This document shows, piece by piece, positions 14,884 to 22,052 of a DNA stretch of 31,232 nt; the first letter of the stretch is position 1; every line of letters begins with the position of its first letter. Source of the stretch: an uncultured Bacilli bacterium. Lineage in GTDB: Bacteria > Bacillota_I > Bacilli_A > RF39 > UBA660. A model generated the notes under the pieces. That model searched no databases. It was not told where the DNA came from and saw only the letters and a program-made list of their open reading frames with translations. The stretch is taken from the NCBI GenBank assembly GCA_934090595.1, contig CAKOJO010000009.1, positions 1 through 31,232 on the forward strand, read 5' to 3'. The position numbers and the translations under genes are program-made.

Positions 14884-16386
14884 ATGAAAAAGACAATTAT
14901 TGATTATTTAAAGTTGAATGTAGAAAAAAATCAAAATAAAATGGCTTTTGTAGACTCAAAAAGAAGTATTGATTTTAATGATTTATATAATGAATCAAGA
15001 AAAATTGCTAGTAGTTTACTTGTGGAAAAGAATAAACCTATTCCTATTTTTATTGATAAAGAAGTATCGTGTATATCTGTAATGATGGGTATAGTCCAAA
15101 GTGGTAATTTTTATACTATACTTGATACTTTAATGCCTATTAATCGTGTGGATGCAATACTTGAAGTATTAGATGCAAAATATTTAATAACTACTAGAAA
15201 GTATGAAGATAAGGTTAAGGATTTTAGTTTTAATGGTACTGTATTATTTTATGAAGATCTTATAAATAATGATATAGATTCTGATTATTTACTTATAAGA
15301 GAAAAACAAATAATAGATATTGATCCAATGTATATACTTTTTACTAGTGGATCAACTGGTATTCCAAAGGGAACAGTTTTATCTCATAAAGCAGTTTTAT
15401 CTTATTTAAGCTGGTTTACTGAGGAATTTGAAATAAATGAAGAAACAGTATTTGGTAATCAAACTCCACTTTATTTTAGTATGTCTGTTTCAGATGTTTT
15501 ATCTACTATTTTTTCTGGGGCAACACTATATTTAATACCAAAAACATGTTTTTCATTTCCTATTAAATTAGTAGATTATATTAATGAAAATAAAATTAAT
15601 ACTATATATTGGGTTCCTTCTGCTTTAGGAATTGTATCCAATTTTAAAGTATTTGATGTAAAACAAATAACAACATTAAAAAAAGTATTATTTGCAGGAG
15701 AAGTAATGCCTACTAAAGTATTAAATTATTGGATGGATAACTTACCAAATGTTAAGTATTCGAATCTATATGGTCCTACTGAAACTACAGATATATGTAC
15801 TTTTTATACAGTTGATAGAAAATTTGAATCTAATGAATCATTACCTATTGGTAAAAGTTGTAATAATTGTGATGTTATTATTATTAATGAAAACAATGGA
15901 TTATGTGAAATAGATGAAATAGGGGAACTTTATGTTAGAGGTTCATTTTTAGCAAATGGTTATTATAAAAATAAAGAAAAAACAAATGAAGTGTTTATTC
16001 AAAATCCTATTAATGATAATTATCCTGAGATAGTTTATAAGACTGGTGATTTGGTTAAATATACAGAAACTAATGAGATTATGTATGTTGGAAGGAAAGA
16101 TTATCAAATAAAACATATGGGTTATAGAATAGAACTTGGAGAAATAGAAACAAATATTAATTCTATTGATAAAATAAATGAATTAGCATGTATTTATGAT
16201 GATGATAAATCATTGATTGTACTTTATTATTCAGGTTTTGTTAGTGAAAATGATATAGTAGAGTTTGCAAGAAAAAATCTATTAGCTTACATGCAACCAA
16301 ATAAGATTATTAAACTAGATAGTTTACCACATAATGCAAATGGTAAAATAGATAGAAAAAAATTAAAAGAAATGTTAGGAGATTAA
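14884..16386 (+). CDS. DltA-like adenylation enzyme, altered substrate pocket
   Basis: 500-aa ANL-superfamily enzyme that should activate a carboxylic acid as acyl-AMP and load it on the carrier protein encoded next. Core motifs: ILFTSGSTGIPKG (151-163), SNLYGPTETTDIC, GELYVRGSFLANGYY, YKTGDLV, YRIELGEIETNI and the C-terminal NGKIDRKKL lysine motif. Length and layout equal DltA (D-alanine ligase). However, where DltA and peptide synthetases have FDxSV, with Asp gripping the alpha-amino group, this protein reads YFSMSVSD (Ser at residue 199). The substrate may therefore be a different acid; that is inference. GGAGG 7 nt before ATG 14884 rules out the in-frame ATG at 14872. Confidence 0.88.
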   Translation: MKKTIIDYLKLNVEKNQNKMAFVDSKRSIDFNDLYNESRKIASSLLVEKNKPIPIFIDKEVSCISVMMGIVQSGNFYTILDTLMPINRVDAILEVLDAKYLITTRKYEDKVKDFSFNGTVLFYEDLINNDIDSDYLLIREKQIIDIDPMYILFTSGSTGIPKGTVLSHKAVLSYLSWFTEEFEINEETVFGNQTPLYFSMSVSDVLSTIFSGATLYLIPKTCFSFPIKLVDYINENKINTIYWVPSALGIVSNFKVFDVKQITTLKKVLFAGEVMPTKVLNYWMDNLPNVKYSNLYGPTETTDICTFYTVDRKFESNESLPIGKSCNNCDVIIINENNGLCEIDEIGELYVRGSFLANGYYKNKEKTNEVFIQNPINDNYPEIVYKTGDLVKYTETNEIMYVGRKDYQIKHMGYRIELGEIETNINSIDKINELACIYDDDKSLIVLYYSGFVSENDIVEFARKNLLAYMQPNKIIKLDSLPHNANGKIDRKKLKEMLGD

Positions 16387-16391
16387 AAATT

Positions 16392-16616
16392 ATGAAAGAA
16401 TTATTAGAAATATTAAATGAAATTAAACCAGGAGTTGATTTCGAAAATGAAAAACATTTAATCGAAGATGGTATACTTGCTTCATTCGACATAGTATCTT
16501 TAGTCGCAGCACTTAATGAAGAGTTTGACATTGAAATATCTATAACAGATATAGTTCCAGAAAACTTTGAATCAGTTGATGCAATAATGAATTTAATTAA
16601 AAAATTAGAAGATTAA
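16392..16616 (+). CDS. Acyl carrier protein, DltC-like
   Basis: 74-aa acidic four-helix carrier protein: LIEDGILASFDIVSLVAALNEEFDIEISITDIVPENFESVDAI. Ser31 in ASFDIVSL is the expected phosphopantetheine site. The residue before it is Ala30, where most carrier proteins have Asp (DSF/DSL). It starts 5 nt after the adenylation gene, and a Sfp-type transferase that could modify it is two genes on. It would carry the activated acyl group as a thioester to the MBOAT protein. Confidence 0.9.
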   Translation: MKELLEILNEIKPGVDFENEKHLIEDGILASFDIVSLVAALNEEFDIEISITDIVPENFESVDAIMNLIKKLED

Positions 16617-16638
16617 TATTTATAGGTGGTTTATTAAT

Positions 16639-18189
16639 ATGAGTTTCGTTTCATTAGAATTTATAGGATTTGTACTTGCGACATTTATACTATATTATCT
16701 ATTTCCTAGAAAGATAAGATGGATAATATTACTTGTATCAAGTTACATCTTCTACTTCTTATCTAGTAAAAGTCTTATAGTTTTCTTACTGTTATCAACC
16801 TTATCAATATATTTTGGAACATTATTAATTAGTAAAATAAATGATAAAGAAATAAACAAAGACTTAGATAAAGAAGAAAAGAAAAAAATAAAACTAAAGA
16901 GAAAAAAACAAAAAAAATTAGTATTATTATTAGTAATTCTAATTAATCTAGGAGTCCTTGCTGTATTAAAATACAATAACTTTTTCGGAGGAATTATTAA
17001 TTCAATATTTAATACTAATATAGCGGTAAAATACTTTATACTGCCATTAGGTATTTCATATTATACATTACAAGCTTTAGGATACATTATCGATGTATAT
17101 AACAATAAATATAAGCCTTCAAAAAATATATTCAAAGTTGCTTTATTCTTATCATTCTTTCCTCAAATGGTGGAAGGACCAATCGGAAGATTTAATACAC
17201 TTGCAGATCAATTATATGAAGGACATAAATTTGACTATGATAGAACTATTAGTGCATTAGTTCTAATTGGATGGGGATTCTTTAAAAAACTGGTAATTGC
17301 AGATAGGGCAGGACTATATGTGAATAATGTTTTCGGAGGAAACTATTCAGGTTTCATAGTATTATTTGCAATTATACTATACACAATACAAATATATACT
17401 GAATTCTCAGGATGTATGGATATTGTGTGCGGTCTAGGAGAATTATTCGGTGTAAAACTTGATAAAAACTTTAGACAACCATTTTTTGCTAAATCAATTA
17501 ATGAATTCTGGAGAAGATGGCACATTACACTTGGTACATGGCTAAGAGACTATATATTTTATCCAATATCTCTTTCAAAAGCTAATTTAAAACTTAGTAA
17601 ATGGGCTAGGTCACTAAAATGGAAGCATTTAGGACAATTCATAATAATTGCTTTTCCACTATTCTTTGTTTGGTTCTGTAATGGATTATGGCACGGTCCT
17701 AGTTTAAAATACATAATATATGGATTATATTATTATGTGCTTATGATGCTTGGGGTACTATTTAGCCCATTATTAAAGAAAATAGTTGATATATTAAAAA
17801 TAAAAACAGATGTGTTTAGCTATAGACTATTTCAAATGCTTCGTACTTTTGTAATCGTAGTCATTGGACTTACTATTTTTAGAGCAGATACACTTACTAA
17901 AGCATTTTGTTATTTAAAATCAATATTTGTAATAGGTAAACATCAAAGCATAACACAAATGAATCTAGGGTTAACTGTTCCAGATATTTTAGTTTTAATA
18001 GTTGCATGCATAATTTTATTTGTAGTAAGCTTTATGCAAGAAAAAGATATTGATATAAGAGAAAAAATAAAAAATGAAAACTTATTATTTAGATGGTTCA
18101 TATATTTCTTTATAATATTTAGTATTATAATCTTTGGTATATATGGTCCTGGATATGATGCCTCTAGTTTCATATATGCATCATTCTAA
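16639..18189 (+). CDS. MBOAT-family O-acyltransferase (AlgI/DltB-like)
   Basis: 516-aa polytopic membrane protein. The conserved core FFPQMVEGPIGRF, YTEFSGCMDIVCGLGELFGVKLDKNFRQPFFAKSINEFWRRWHITLGTWLRDYIFYP and WFCNGLWHGPSLKYIIYGLYYY, with the catalytic His in LWHG, is that of AlgI/DltB. A charged, lysine-rich loop (about residues 68-95) lies inside. It is longer than ordinary DltB (about 400 aa) and closer to AlgI size. It would take the acyl group from the carrier protein at the inner face and pass it outside, where an SGNH protein completes transfer. AGGTGG precedes the ATG by 9 nt; the stop overlaps the next start by 1 nt. Confidence 0.93.
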   Translation: MSFVSLEFIGFVLATFILYYLFPRKIRWIILLVSSYIFYFLSSKSLIVFLLLSTLSIYFGTLLISKINDKEINKDLDKEEKKKIKLKRKKQKKLVLLLVILINLGVLAVLKYNNFFGGIINSIFNTNIAVKYFILPLGISYYTLQALGYIIDVYNNKYKPSKNIFKVALFLSFFPQMVEGPIGRFNTLADQLYEGHKFDYDRTISALVLIGWGFFKKLVIADRAGLYVNNVFGGNYSGFIVLFAIILYTIQIYTEFSGCMDIVCGLGELFGVKLDKNFRQPFFAKSINEFWRRWHITLGTWLRDYIFYPISLSKANLKLSKWARSLKWKHLGQFIIIAFPLFFVWFCNGLWHGPSLKYIIYGLYYYVLMMLGVLFSPLLKKIVDILKIKTDVFSYRLFQMLRTFVIVVIGLTIFRADTLTKAFCYLKSIFVIGKHQSITQMNLGLTVPDILVLIVACIILFVVSFMQEKDIDIREKIKNENLLFRWFIYFFIIFSIIIFGIYGPGYDASSFIYASF

Positions 18190-18635
18190 TGAAAATAGTA
18201 ATTAAAAATATTGAAAAAATAAAAAACTTAAGGGACTATGAATATAGTCTCTTAAAAAATATTTTAAAAAAAGAATATAATATTGATGATTATACTATTA
18301 CACATAATGAAAATGGAAAACCATATCTAAATAATATAAATGATATATACTTTAATATAAGTCACTCTGATAAATATTTGGTAATAGTAATAAGTAATAA
18401 AAAAATTGGAGTAGACATTGAAAAAATAAAAAAATATAATACTAAAATCAATGATATTTTAAATATAAAACCAAGAAATAATGAGGAATTTTTTGAATAT
18501 TGGACCAAAAAAGAAGCCCTAATTAAATTGAAAGGACTTTCTTTAAAAGATATTAATGATATTGATGAAAACAATGTGAAATTCTATACAAAAAAATACA
18601 AAGGACACATTATAACAGTAGCGGAAGAAATATAA
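18189..18635 (+). CDS. Sfp-type 4'-phosphopantetheinyl transferase, short form
   Basis: 148 aa. It converts apo-carrier protein to the holo form using CoA. Family motifs are in order: HNENGKPYLNN, IYFNISHSDKYLVIVIS, KKIGVDIEKI (Mg-binding Asp/Glu) and FFEYWTKKEALIKLKGLSL. It is shorter than Bacillus Sfp (about 220 aa), the N-terminal half being reduced. It overlaps the MBOAT stop by one base, so it is the last gene of the Dlt-like operon and probably serves the carrier protein at 16392. A terminator stem begins before its stop codon. Confidence 0.9.
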   Translation: MKIVIKNIEKIKNLRDYEYSLLKNILKKEYNIDDYTITHNENGKPYLNNINDIYFNISHSDKYLVIVISNKKIGVDIEKIKKYNTKINDILNIKPRNNEEFFEYWTKKEALIKLKGLSLKDINDIDENNVKFYTKKYKGHIITVAEEI

Positions 18636-18652
18636 AAATATTTCTTTTTTTT
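18627..18652 (+). terminator. Rho-independent terminator of the Dlt-like operon
   Basis: GAAATAT (18627-18633), loop AAAA, ATATTTC (18638-18644), then T8 (18645-18652). The stem overlaps the PPTase stop codon at 18633-18635. Confidence 0.8.
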
Positions 18653-18663
18653 ATTTTATAGTG

Positions 18664-18669
18664 TATAAT
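18664..18669 (+). promoter_or_regulatory. -10 element before the SGNH gene
   Basis: Perfect TATAAT at 18664-18669, preceded by GTG; the -35 region overlaps the terminator T-run (TTTCTT at 18641-18646) and is weak. Transcription would begin near 18675-18677. Confidence 0.5.
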
Positions 18670-18692
18670 ATTCAATGCAAGCGAGGGATAAA

Positions 18693-19349
18693 ATGAAAAA
18701 AGAAAAAATACTTATTGTAGGATTAATGCTATTAATTCTTTGTGCTTTTATAATAAGCATAACTGATAAAAATAAAGTAAATAATAAACAAGATATTATA
18801 GTATTCTTGGGTGATTCACTCACTTATAATTATAAAACAGATGAATTTTTTGAAGAATATAAAACATTCAACAGTGGTATTTCTGGTAATAAAACAACAG
18901 ATATACTAAATGATTTAGAAAATAGGGTATATAAATATAATCCTACAAAAGTATTCTTACTAATTGGAATAAATGATTTAAAAAATGGAACAAATAAAGA
19001 TGAAGTTATAAATAATATAGAAATAATTATAAAACAAATAAAAGAAAACAAAAAAGATACTACTATTTATGTGGAATCAATATATCCAATTTCAAATGAA
19101 GAAGATATGAAAAACATTAAAAAAATTGTACCAAAAACTGACAATAACGAAATAAAAGAAACAAATAAAAAGCTAAATGAATTATGCAAAAGGTACAACA
19201 TAACATATATCAATGTATATGATAAGTTATTAAATGATAAAGGATCACTAAAAAAAGACTATACAACAGATGGACTTCATTTAAATGATTTAGGATACTT
19301 TAAAGTTACCAAATTATTAGAAAAATATGTATCAGAAAAGGAAAGCTAA
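18693..19349 (+). CDS. Secreted or membrane-anchored SGNH/GDSL hydrolase
   Basis: 218 aa. An N-terminal hydrophobic segment (about residues 6-24) exports or anchors it. All four SGNH blocks are present: FLGDSLT (Ser), GISGNKTTD (Gly), LIGINDLKNG (Asn) and TTDGLHLNDLG (Asp-x-x-His). Members hydrolyse or transfer esters on surface glycans and lipids. ATG 18675 also opens the frame, but transcription probably starts about there; GAGGG at 18683-18687 sits 5-6 nt before ATG 18693, so I use 18693. Its place after the MBOAT module makes an acyl-transfer or de-acylation role on the same polymer likely. The ends of this gene and the convergent racemase-like gene overlap by 4 nt. Confidence 0.9.
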   Translation: MKKEKILIVGLMLLILCAFIISITDKNKVNNKQDIIVFLGDSLTYNYKTDEFFEEYKTFNSGISGNKTTDILNDLENRVYKYNPTKVFLLIGINDLKNGTNKDEVINNIEIIIKQIKENKKDTTIYVESIYPISNEEDMKNIKKIVPKTDNNEIKETNKKLNELCKRYNITYINVYDKLLNDKGSLKKDYTTDGLHLNDLGYFKVTKLLEKYVSEKES

Positions 19350-19364
19350 ACACTTTCCTTTTTT
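19336..19364. terminator. Bidirectional terminator inside two convergent gene ends
   Basis: 10-bp stem AAAAGGAAAG (19336-19345) / CTTTCCTTTT (19353-19362), 7-nt loop, T-run to 19364. It lies in the last codons of both the SGNH gene and the racemase-family gene. Confidence 0.8.
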
Positions 19365-20428
19365 ACATATTCAGATTGACTACTAAAAAGAAGAGCTTGA
19401 TAATATAATTTAAACTCTATTATATCACCAATATCATAGTCATCTTTACAATCTGTTATATCTGCGATTAAATGATCACTTGATGCACCAATTAATTTGA
19501 TCCTATCATCAAGTGGTATTAATTTATCAAAATCTCCGATATCTTGCTTTCCAATTCCTAAAAGAACTTTAGTTCTAATACCAATATCAGTATAAGTAGG
19601 TCTATTACCAAAAGCATCAATAAATATTTCTCCGATTGGATAACTTGGTTTATCCTTTTTTTCTATTATTTCAGCTTTTAAAATAAATGCATCATTATTA
19701 AGACCGGTTTCAACATTCCATAGCTCTGGTAAGTCCATATTAAGTAATATTCCTTCACCAATTCTTAAATGATTTATCTTACTAGGTATTGTTTTATTAT
19801 ACACTAATGGTATACTACTTGTTGCACCACCAGATACTATTTCAAGTTCTCTATTTATTTTTTCTTCAATAGTATTTGCAATTTCTCCTAATTTAGTTAG
19901 ATTATTAATATCAGGTTTAATTGAACCATAGCATCCTAAATTAGTACCAATTCCTGATAGAACTAAATTATTAAGATTGTTTTCAACATATAATGAAACA
20001 TTTACTAATTCATCATAGTCAATATAACCTTCACGTAAATCACCAAGATCAGCCATAATAATTACTTTATGCTTTTTATTTTGTTTTTTAGCTTCTTCAT
20101 TTAGTTTTTCAAGTACTTTAATTTCTGAATTAACAGAATAATCACAATACTTAATTATTTCTTCAATCTCAGATAACATAGGAATTCTAATCATCATCGT
20201 AGGTATAGAGCTATTAATTTCTTTTACTTTTTTTAATTGTTCAAATCTAGATGATGCAATTTGTTTAACATTTCCTTTTATAAAGCAATCAATTACATCA
20301 TCCATACCGTTTGCACCTTTTATGACTCCCGCAACTGATATGTTAAAGTCACCACATCTATTTACTATACTAGATACATTGTTGGTTAACTTATTTTTGT
20401 TTAATTGTAATAATGGATATTTTTTCAT
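19346..20428 (-). CDS. Alanine/ornithine racemase family PLP enzyme
   Basis: 360-aa fold-type III PLP enzyme of the group holding alanine racemase-like and ornithine racemase proteins. The N-terminal strand FNISVAGVIKGANG should hold the PLP-binding Lys (residue 37); MADLGDLREGYIDYDEL, LSGIGTNLGCYGSIKPDI, ELEIVSGGATSSIPLVYN and LRIGEGILL follow the family's barrel pattern. The C-terminal domain has GIGKQDIG and GASSDHLIAD. AAAGGAGG precedes the ATG. It is not a canonical Alr (no KADAYGHG block). It could supply a D-amino acid, but whether this feeds the Dlt-like module or peptidoglycan is unknown. It is transcribed alone. Confidence 0.85.
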   Translation of the reverse strand: MKKYPLLQLNKNKLTNNVSSIVNRCGDFNISVAGVIKGANGMDDVIDCFIKGNVKQIASSRFEQLKKVKEINSSIPTMMIRIPMLSEIEEIIKYCDYSVNSEIKVLEKLNEEAKKQNKKHKVIIMADLGDLREGYIDYDELVNVSLYVENNLNNLVLSGIGTNLGCYGSIKPDINNLTKLGEIANTIEEKINRELEIVSGGATSSIPLVYNKTIPSKINHLRIGEGILLNMDLPELWNVETGLNNDAFILKAEIIEKKDKPSYPIGEIFIDAFGNRPTYTDIGIRTKVLLGIGKQDIGDFDKLIPLDDRIKLIGASSDHLIADITDCKDDYDIGDIIEFKLYYQALLFSSQSEYVKKESV

Positions 20429-20485
20429 CTATATTCCTCCTTTTTAAAAGGATAACATAAATAAATAAAAATTACCATATTTTTG

Positions 20486-20504
20486 ATACTATAAATTATA
20501 GTAT
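20486..20504. promoter_or_regulatory. 19-bp perfect palindrome between divergent genes
   Basis: ATACTATAA-A-TTATAGTAT in the 120-bp gap between the racemase-like gene and spoIVB. On the minus strand it contains TATAAT. A repressor site overlapping divergent promoters is possible; in AT-rich DNA it could also be chance. Confidence 0.3.
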
Positions 20505-20548
20505 ATAGTAAATAATAATAATGTAGTTTGTTTAAGGAGTTGATTTAA

Positions 20549-21541
20549 ATGAATTTTAAAAATTTTAAAAACAAACTACTGCTTCTTTTATTACTCACTA
20601 TAGTTAGTATACCAATTTCTATCAATGCTTATTCAAATAATGTAGTACTTGGCGGAGACAACATTGGTATAGAAATTAGATCAAAAGGTGTTTTAGTCGT
20701 AGGTTTCTACAATGTAGGAAAAAGTTCACCAGGTAAGAGTGCAGGACTTCAAAAAGGAGACGTCATAACGGGTGTAGATGACACTGTTATAAATAGTATA
20801 ACTGATCTATCGGATGTTATGGATGCCTCTAAAAATGAGTTAAAGATTACTTATATACGTAATAATAAAGAGTATGAGACCACTATTAAGTTAGTAAAGG
20901 AAGAAGACATATATAAAACAGGGCTTTATATAAAAGATAAGATTATTGGTATAGGTACTCTTACATTTATTGATCCAGAATCTAAAATATTTGCGTCACT
21001 TGGACATGAAATAGTAGAATCTAGTACAGGATTAAAGTTTGAGATGAAAGATGGTTCAATATTTAAATCCGAAATAACCGGAGTAGAAAAGTCATCAAGA
21101 AACAATCCAGGTGAAAAGAATGCTACTTATCATGTTGAAGAAAAATATGGTACAATAACAAAAAATAAAATTAATGGTATATATGGTAAATACGAAAAAA
21201 GTATCGAAGGAAAGGATACCATTGAGGTTGCAAATAAAAATGAAGTAAAAACAGGAAAAGCATATTTTAGAACAGTACTTAAAAATAACGTAGTTGAAGA
21301 GTTTGAAATTAATATTTTAAAAGTTAATGATAACGATCCTACTAAAAACATATTATTTGAAGTAACAGATAAAAAATTAATTAGTAAAACAAATGGAATA
21401 GTACAAGGTATGAGTGGTTCTCCAATTATACAAAACAATAAAATAATCGGGGCAGTAACTCATGTACTTACTGATAATCCAAGAAGAGGATATGGTATAT
21501 TTATTACAAATATGTTGGAGGAAGCAGATAGGCAGGGATAA
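20549..21541 (+). CDS. spoIVB: SpoIVB-type PDZ serine peptidase (S55 family)
   Basis: 330 aa. N-terminal signal anchor (about residues 9-27), a PDZ domain (about 50-115, with SPGKSAGLQKGDVITGVDDTVINSITDL), then the S55 peptidase domain: SLGHEIVES with the catalytic His (H153) and GIVQGMSGSPIIQNNKIIGAVTHVL with the catalytic Ser (S291). In Bacillus, SpoIVB is secreted from the forespore and triggers pro-sigma-K processing. Here it is shorter (B. subtilis about 425 aa) and no other sporulation gene is in the window, so a sporulation role is possible but not shown. AAGGAG sits 9 nt before the ATG. The terminator overlaps the stop codon. Confidence 0.88.
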   Translation: MNFKNFKNKLLLLLLLTIVSIPISINAYSNNVVLGGDNIGIEIRSKGVLVVGFYNVGKSSPGKSAGLQKGDVITGVDDTVINSITDLSDVMDASKNELKITYIRNNKEYETTIKLVKEEDIYKTGLYIKDKIIGIGTLTFIDPESKIFASLGHEIVESSTGLKFEMKDGSIFKSEITGVEKSSRNNPGEKNATYHVEEKYGTITKNKINGIYGKYEKSIEGKDTIEVANKNEVKTGKAYFRTVLKNNVVEEFEINILKVNDNDPTKNILFEVTDKKLISKTNGIVQGMSGSPIIQNNKIIGAVTHVLTDNPRRGYGIFITNMLEEADRQG

Positions 21542-21554
21542 GTCCCTGTTTTTT
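21533..21554 (+). terminator. Rho-independent terminator after spoIVB
   Basis: CAGGGA (21533-21538), loop TAAG, TCCCTG (21543-21548), T6 (21549-21554). Confidence 0.85.
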
Positions 21555-21574
21555 ATATGCTTATCAGTATCTAA

Positions 21575-21700
21575 TTGTCTAATATTAATAAGAAGGAGTA
21601 TAATAAGCTTAAGTTATATGAAAAGTTACTTCTTGTTTTCAATAAAAATGATGAAGAACTTCTAAGTAATTTAAATGAGGGCGATAAGGAAGTAGAGTAA
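21575..21700 (+). CDS. Possible small protein or remnant, up to 41 aa
   Basis: A frame running to TAA 21698-21700 reads KEYNKLKLYEKLLLVFNKNDEELLSNLNEGDKEVE, which looks like a charged helical protein. The only in-frame start after the upstream stop is TTG 21575, which has no ribosome site. AAGGAG at 21593-21598 lies inside the frame with no start codon after it in this frame. It may be a small gene with an unrecognised start, the tail of a decayed gene, or chance. Confidence 0.25.
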   Translation: MSNINKKEYNKLKLYEKLLLVFNKNDEELLSNLNEGDKEVE

Positions 21701-21735
21701 TCTATTTCTTTTATTATGGATTTTTACAAAAAAAC

Positions 21736-21764
21736 TTTTATTTTTCAATAATATATGGTATAAT
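21736..21764 (+). promoter_or_regulatory. Promoter of the rimP-nusA-infB operon
   Basis: TATAAT (21759-21764) with extended TGG at 21756-21758; the -35 at 17 nt is a weak TTTTAT (21736-21741). Predicted start near 21771, only a few bases before the leader hairpin. Confidence 0.6.
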
Positions 21765-21776
21765 TAATTTACAACG

Positions 21777-21798
21777 AAGTGGGAATCTCCCACTTTTT
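21777..21798 (+). promoter_or_regulatory. rimP leader hairpin with T-run (attenuator or 5' stabiliser)
   Basis: Perfect 8-bp stem AAGTGGGA (21777-21784) / TCCCACTT (21788-21795), loop ATC, T-run to 21798. It sits at the very 5' end of the predicted transcript and 20 nt before the rimP ATG. GTGGG/CCCAC hairpins just upstream of rimP are, as I recall, common in Bacillota. Confidence 0.6.
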
Positions 21799-21817
21799 GT
21801 TTCATTTTGGAGGTATT

Positions 21818-22051
21818 ATGGAAAATATTAAGAAAGCATTAGAAACTCCACTTAAAGAGTTAAATATGTGGATTGATGATATTAAGTATTATAAAAAGAC
21901 ACTTTATATTACTTTAGATAGTGATGAAATTATTAATATTGATAGAATAGTTGAAGCAACAAAAGTAATTAATAAAGTACTTGATGAAAATGATTTTATT
22001 AAAGAAAAATATCTACTTGATGTATCATCAAAAGAAAAAGGAGGTAATTAA
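21818..22051 (+). CDS. rimP: RimP-like ribosome maturation factor, N-terminal domain only
   Basis: 77 aa. RimP helps mature the 30S subunit and normally has about 150 residues in two domains. Here only the N-terminal domain is present (LNMWIDDIKYYKKTLYITLDSDEIINIDRIVEATKVINKVLDENDFIKEKYLLDVSS). The protein stops where the family continues with a PGLDRPL block into the C-terminal SH3-like domain; the last codons (KEKGGN) instead form the nusA ribosome site. GGAGG precedes the ATG. Its place directly before nusA supports the assignment. The missing domain looks like a genuine short form or a truncation. Confidence 0.8.
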   Translation: MENIKKALETPLKELNMWIDDIKYYKKTLYITLDSDEIINIDRIVEATKVINKVLDENDFIKEKYLLDVSSKEKGGN

Positions 22052-22052
22052 A

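Noticed and set aside
18675..19349. ATG 18675 as start of the SGNH gene
   Set aside because: It coincides with the predicted start of transcription (TATAAT at 18664-18669) and has no ribosome site; ATG 18693 has GAGGG.
21130..21438. 102-aa minus-strand open frame
   Set aside because: Inside spoIVB, low-complexity Ser/Phe/Leu-rich translation typical of an antisense shadow.
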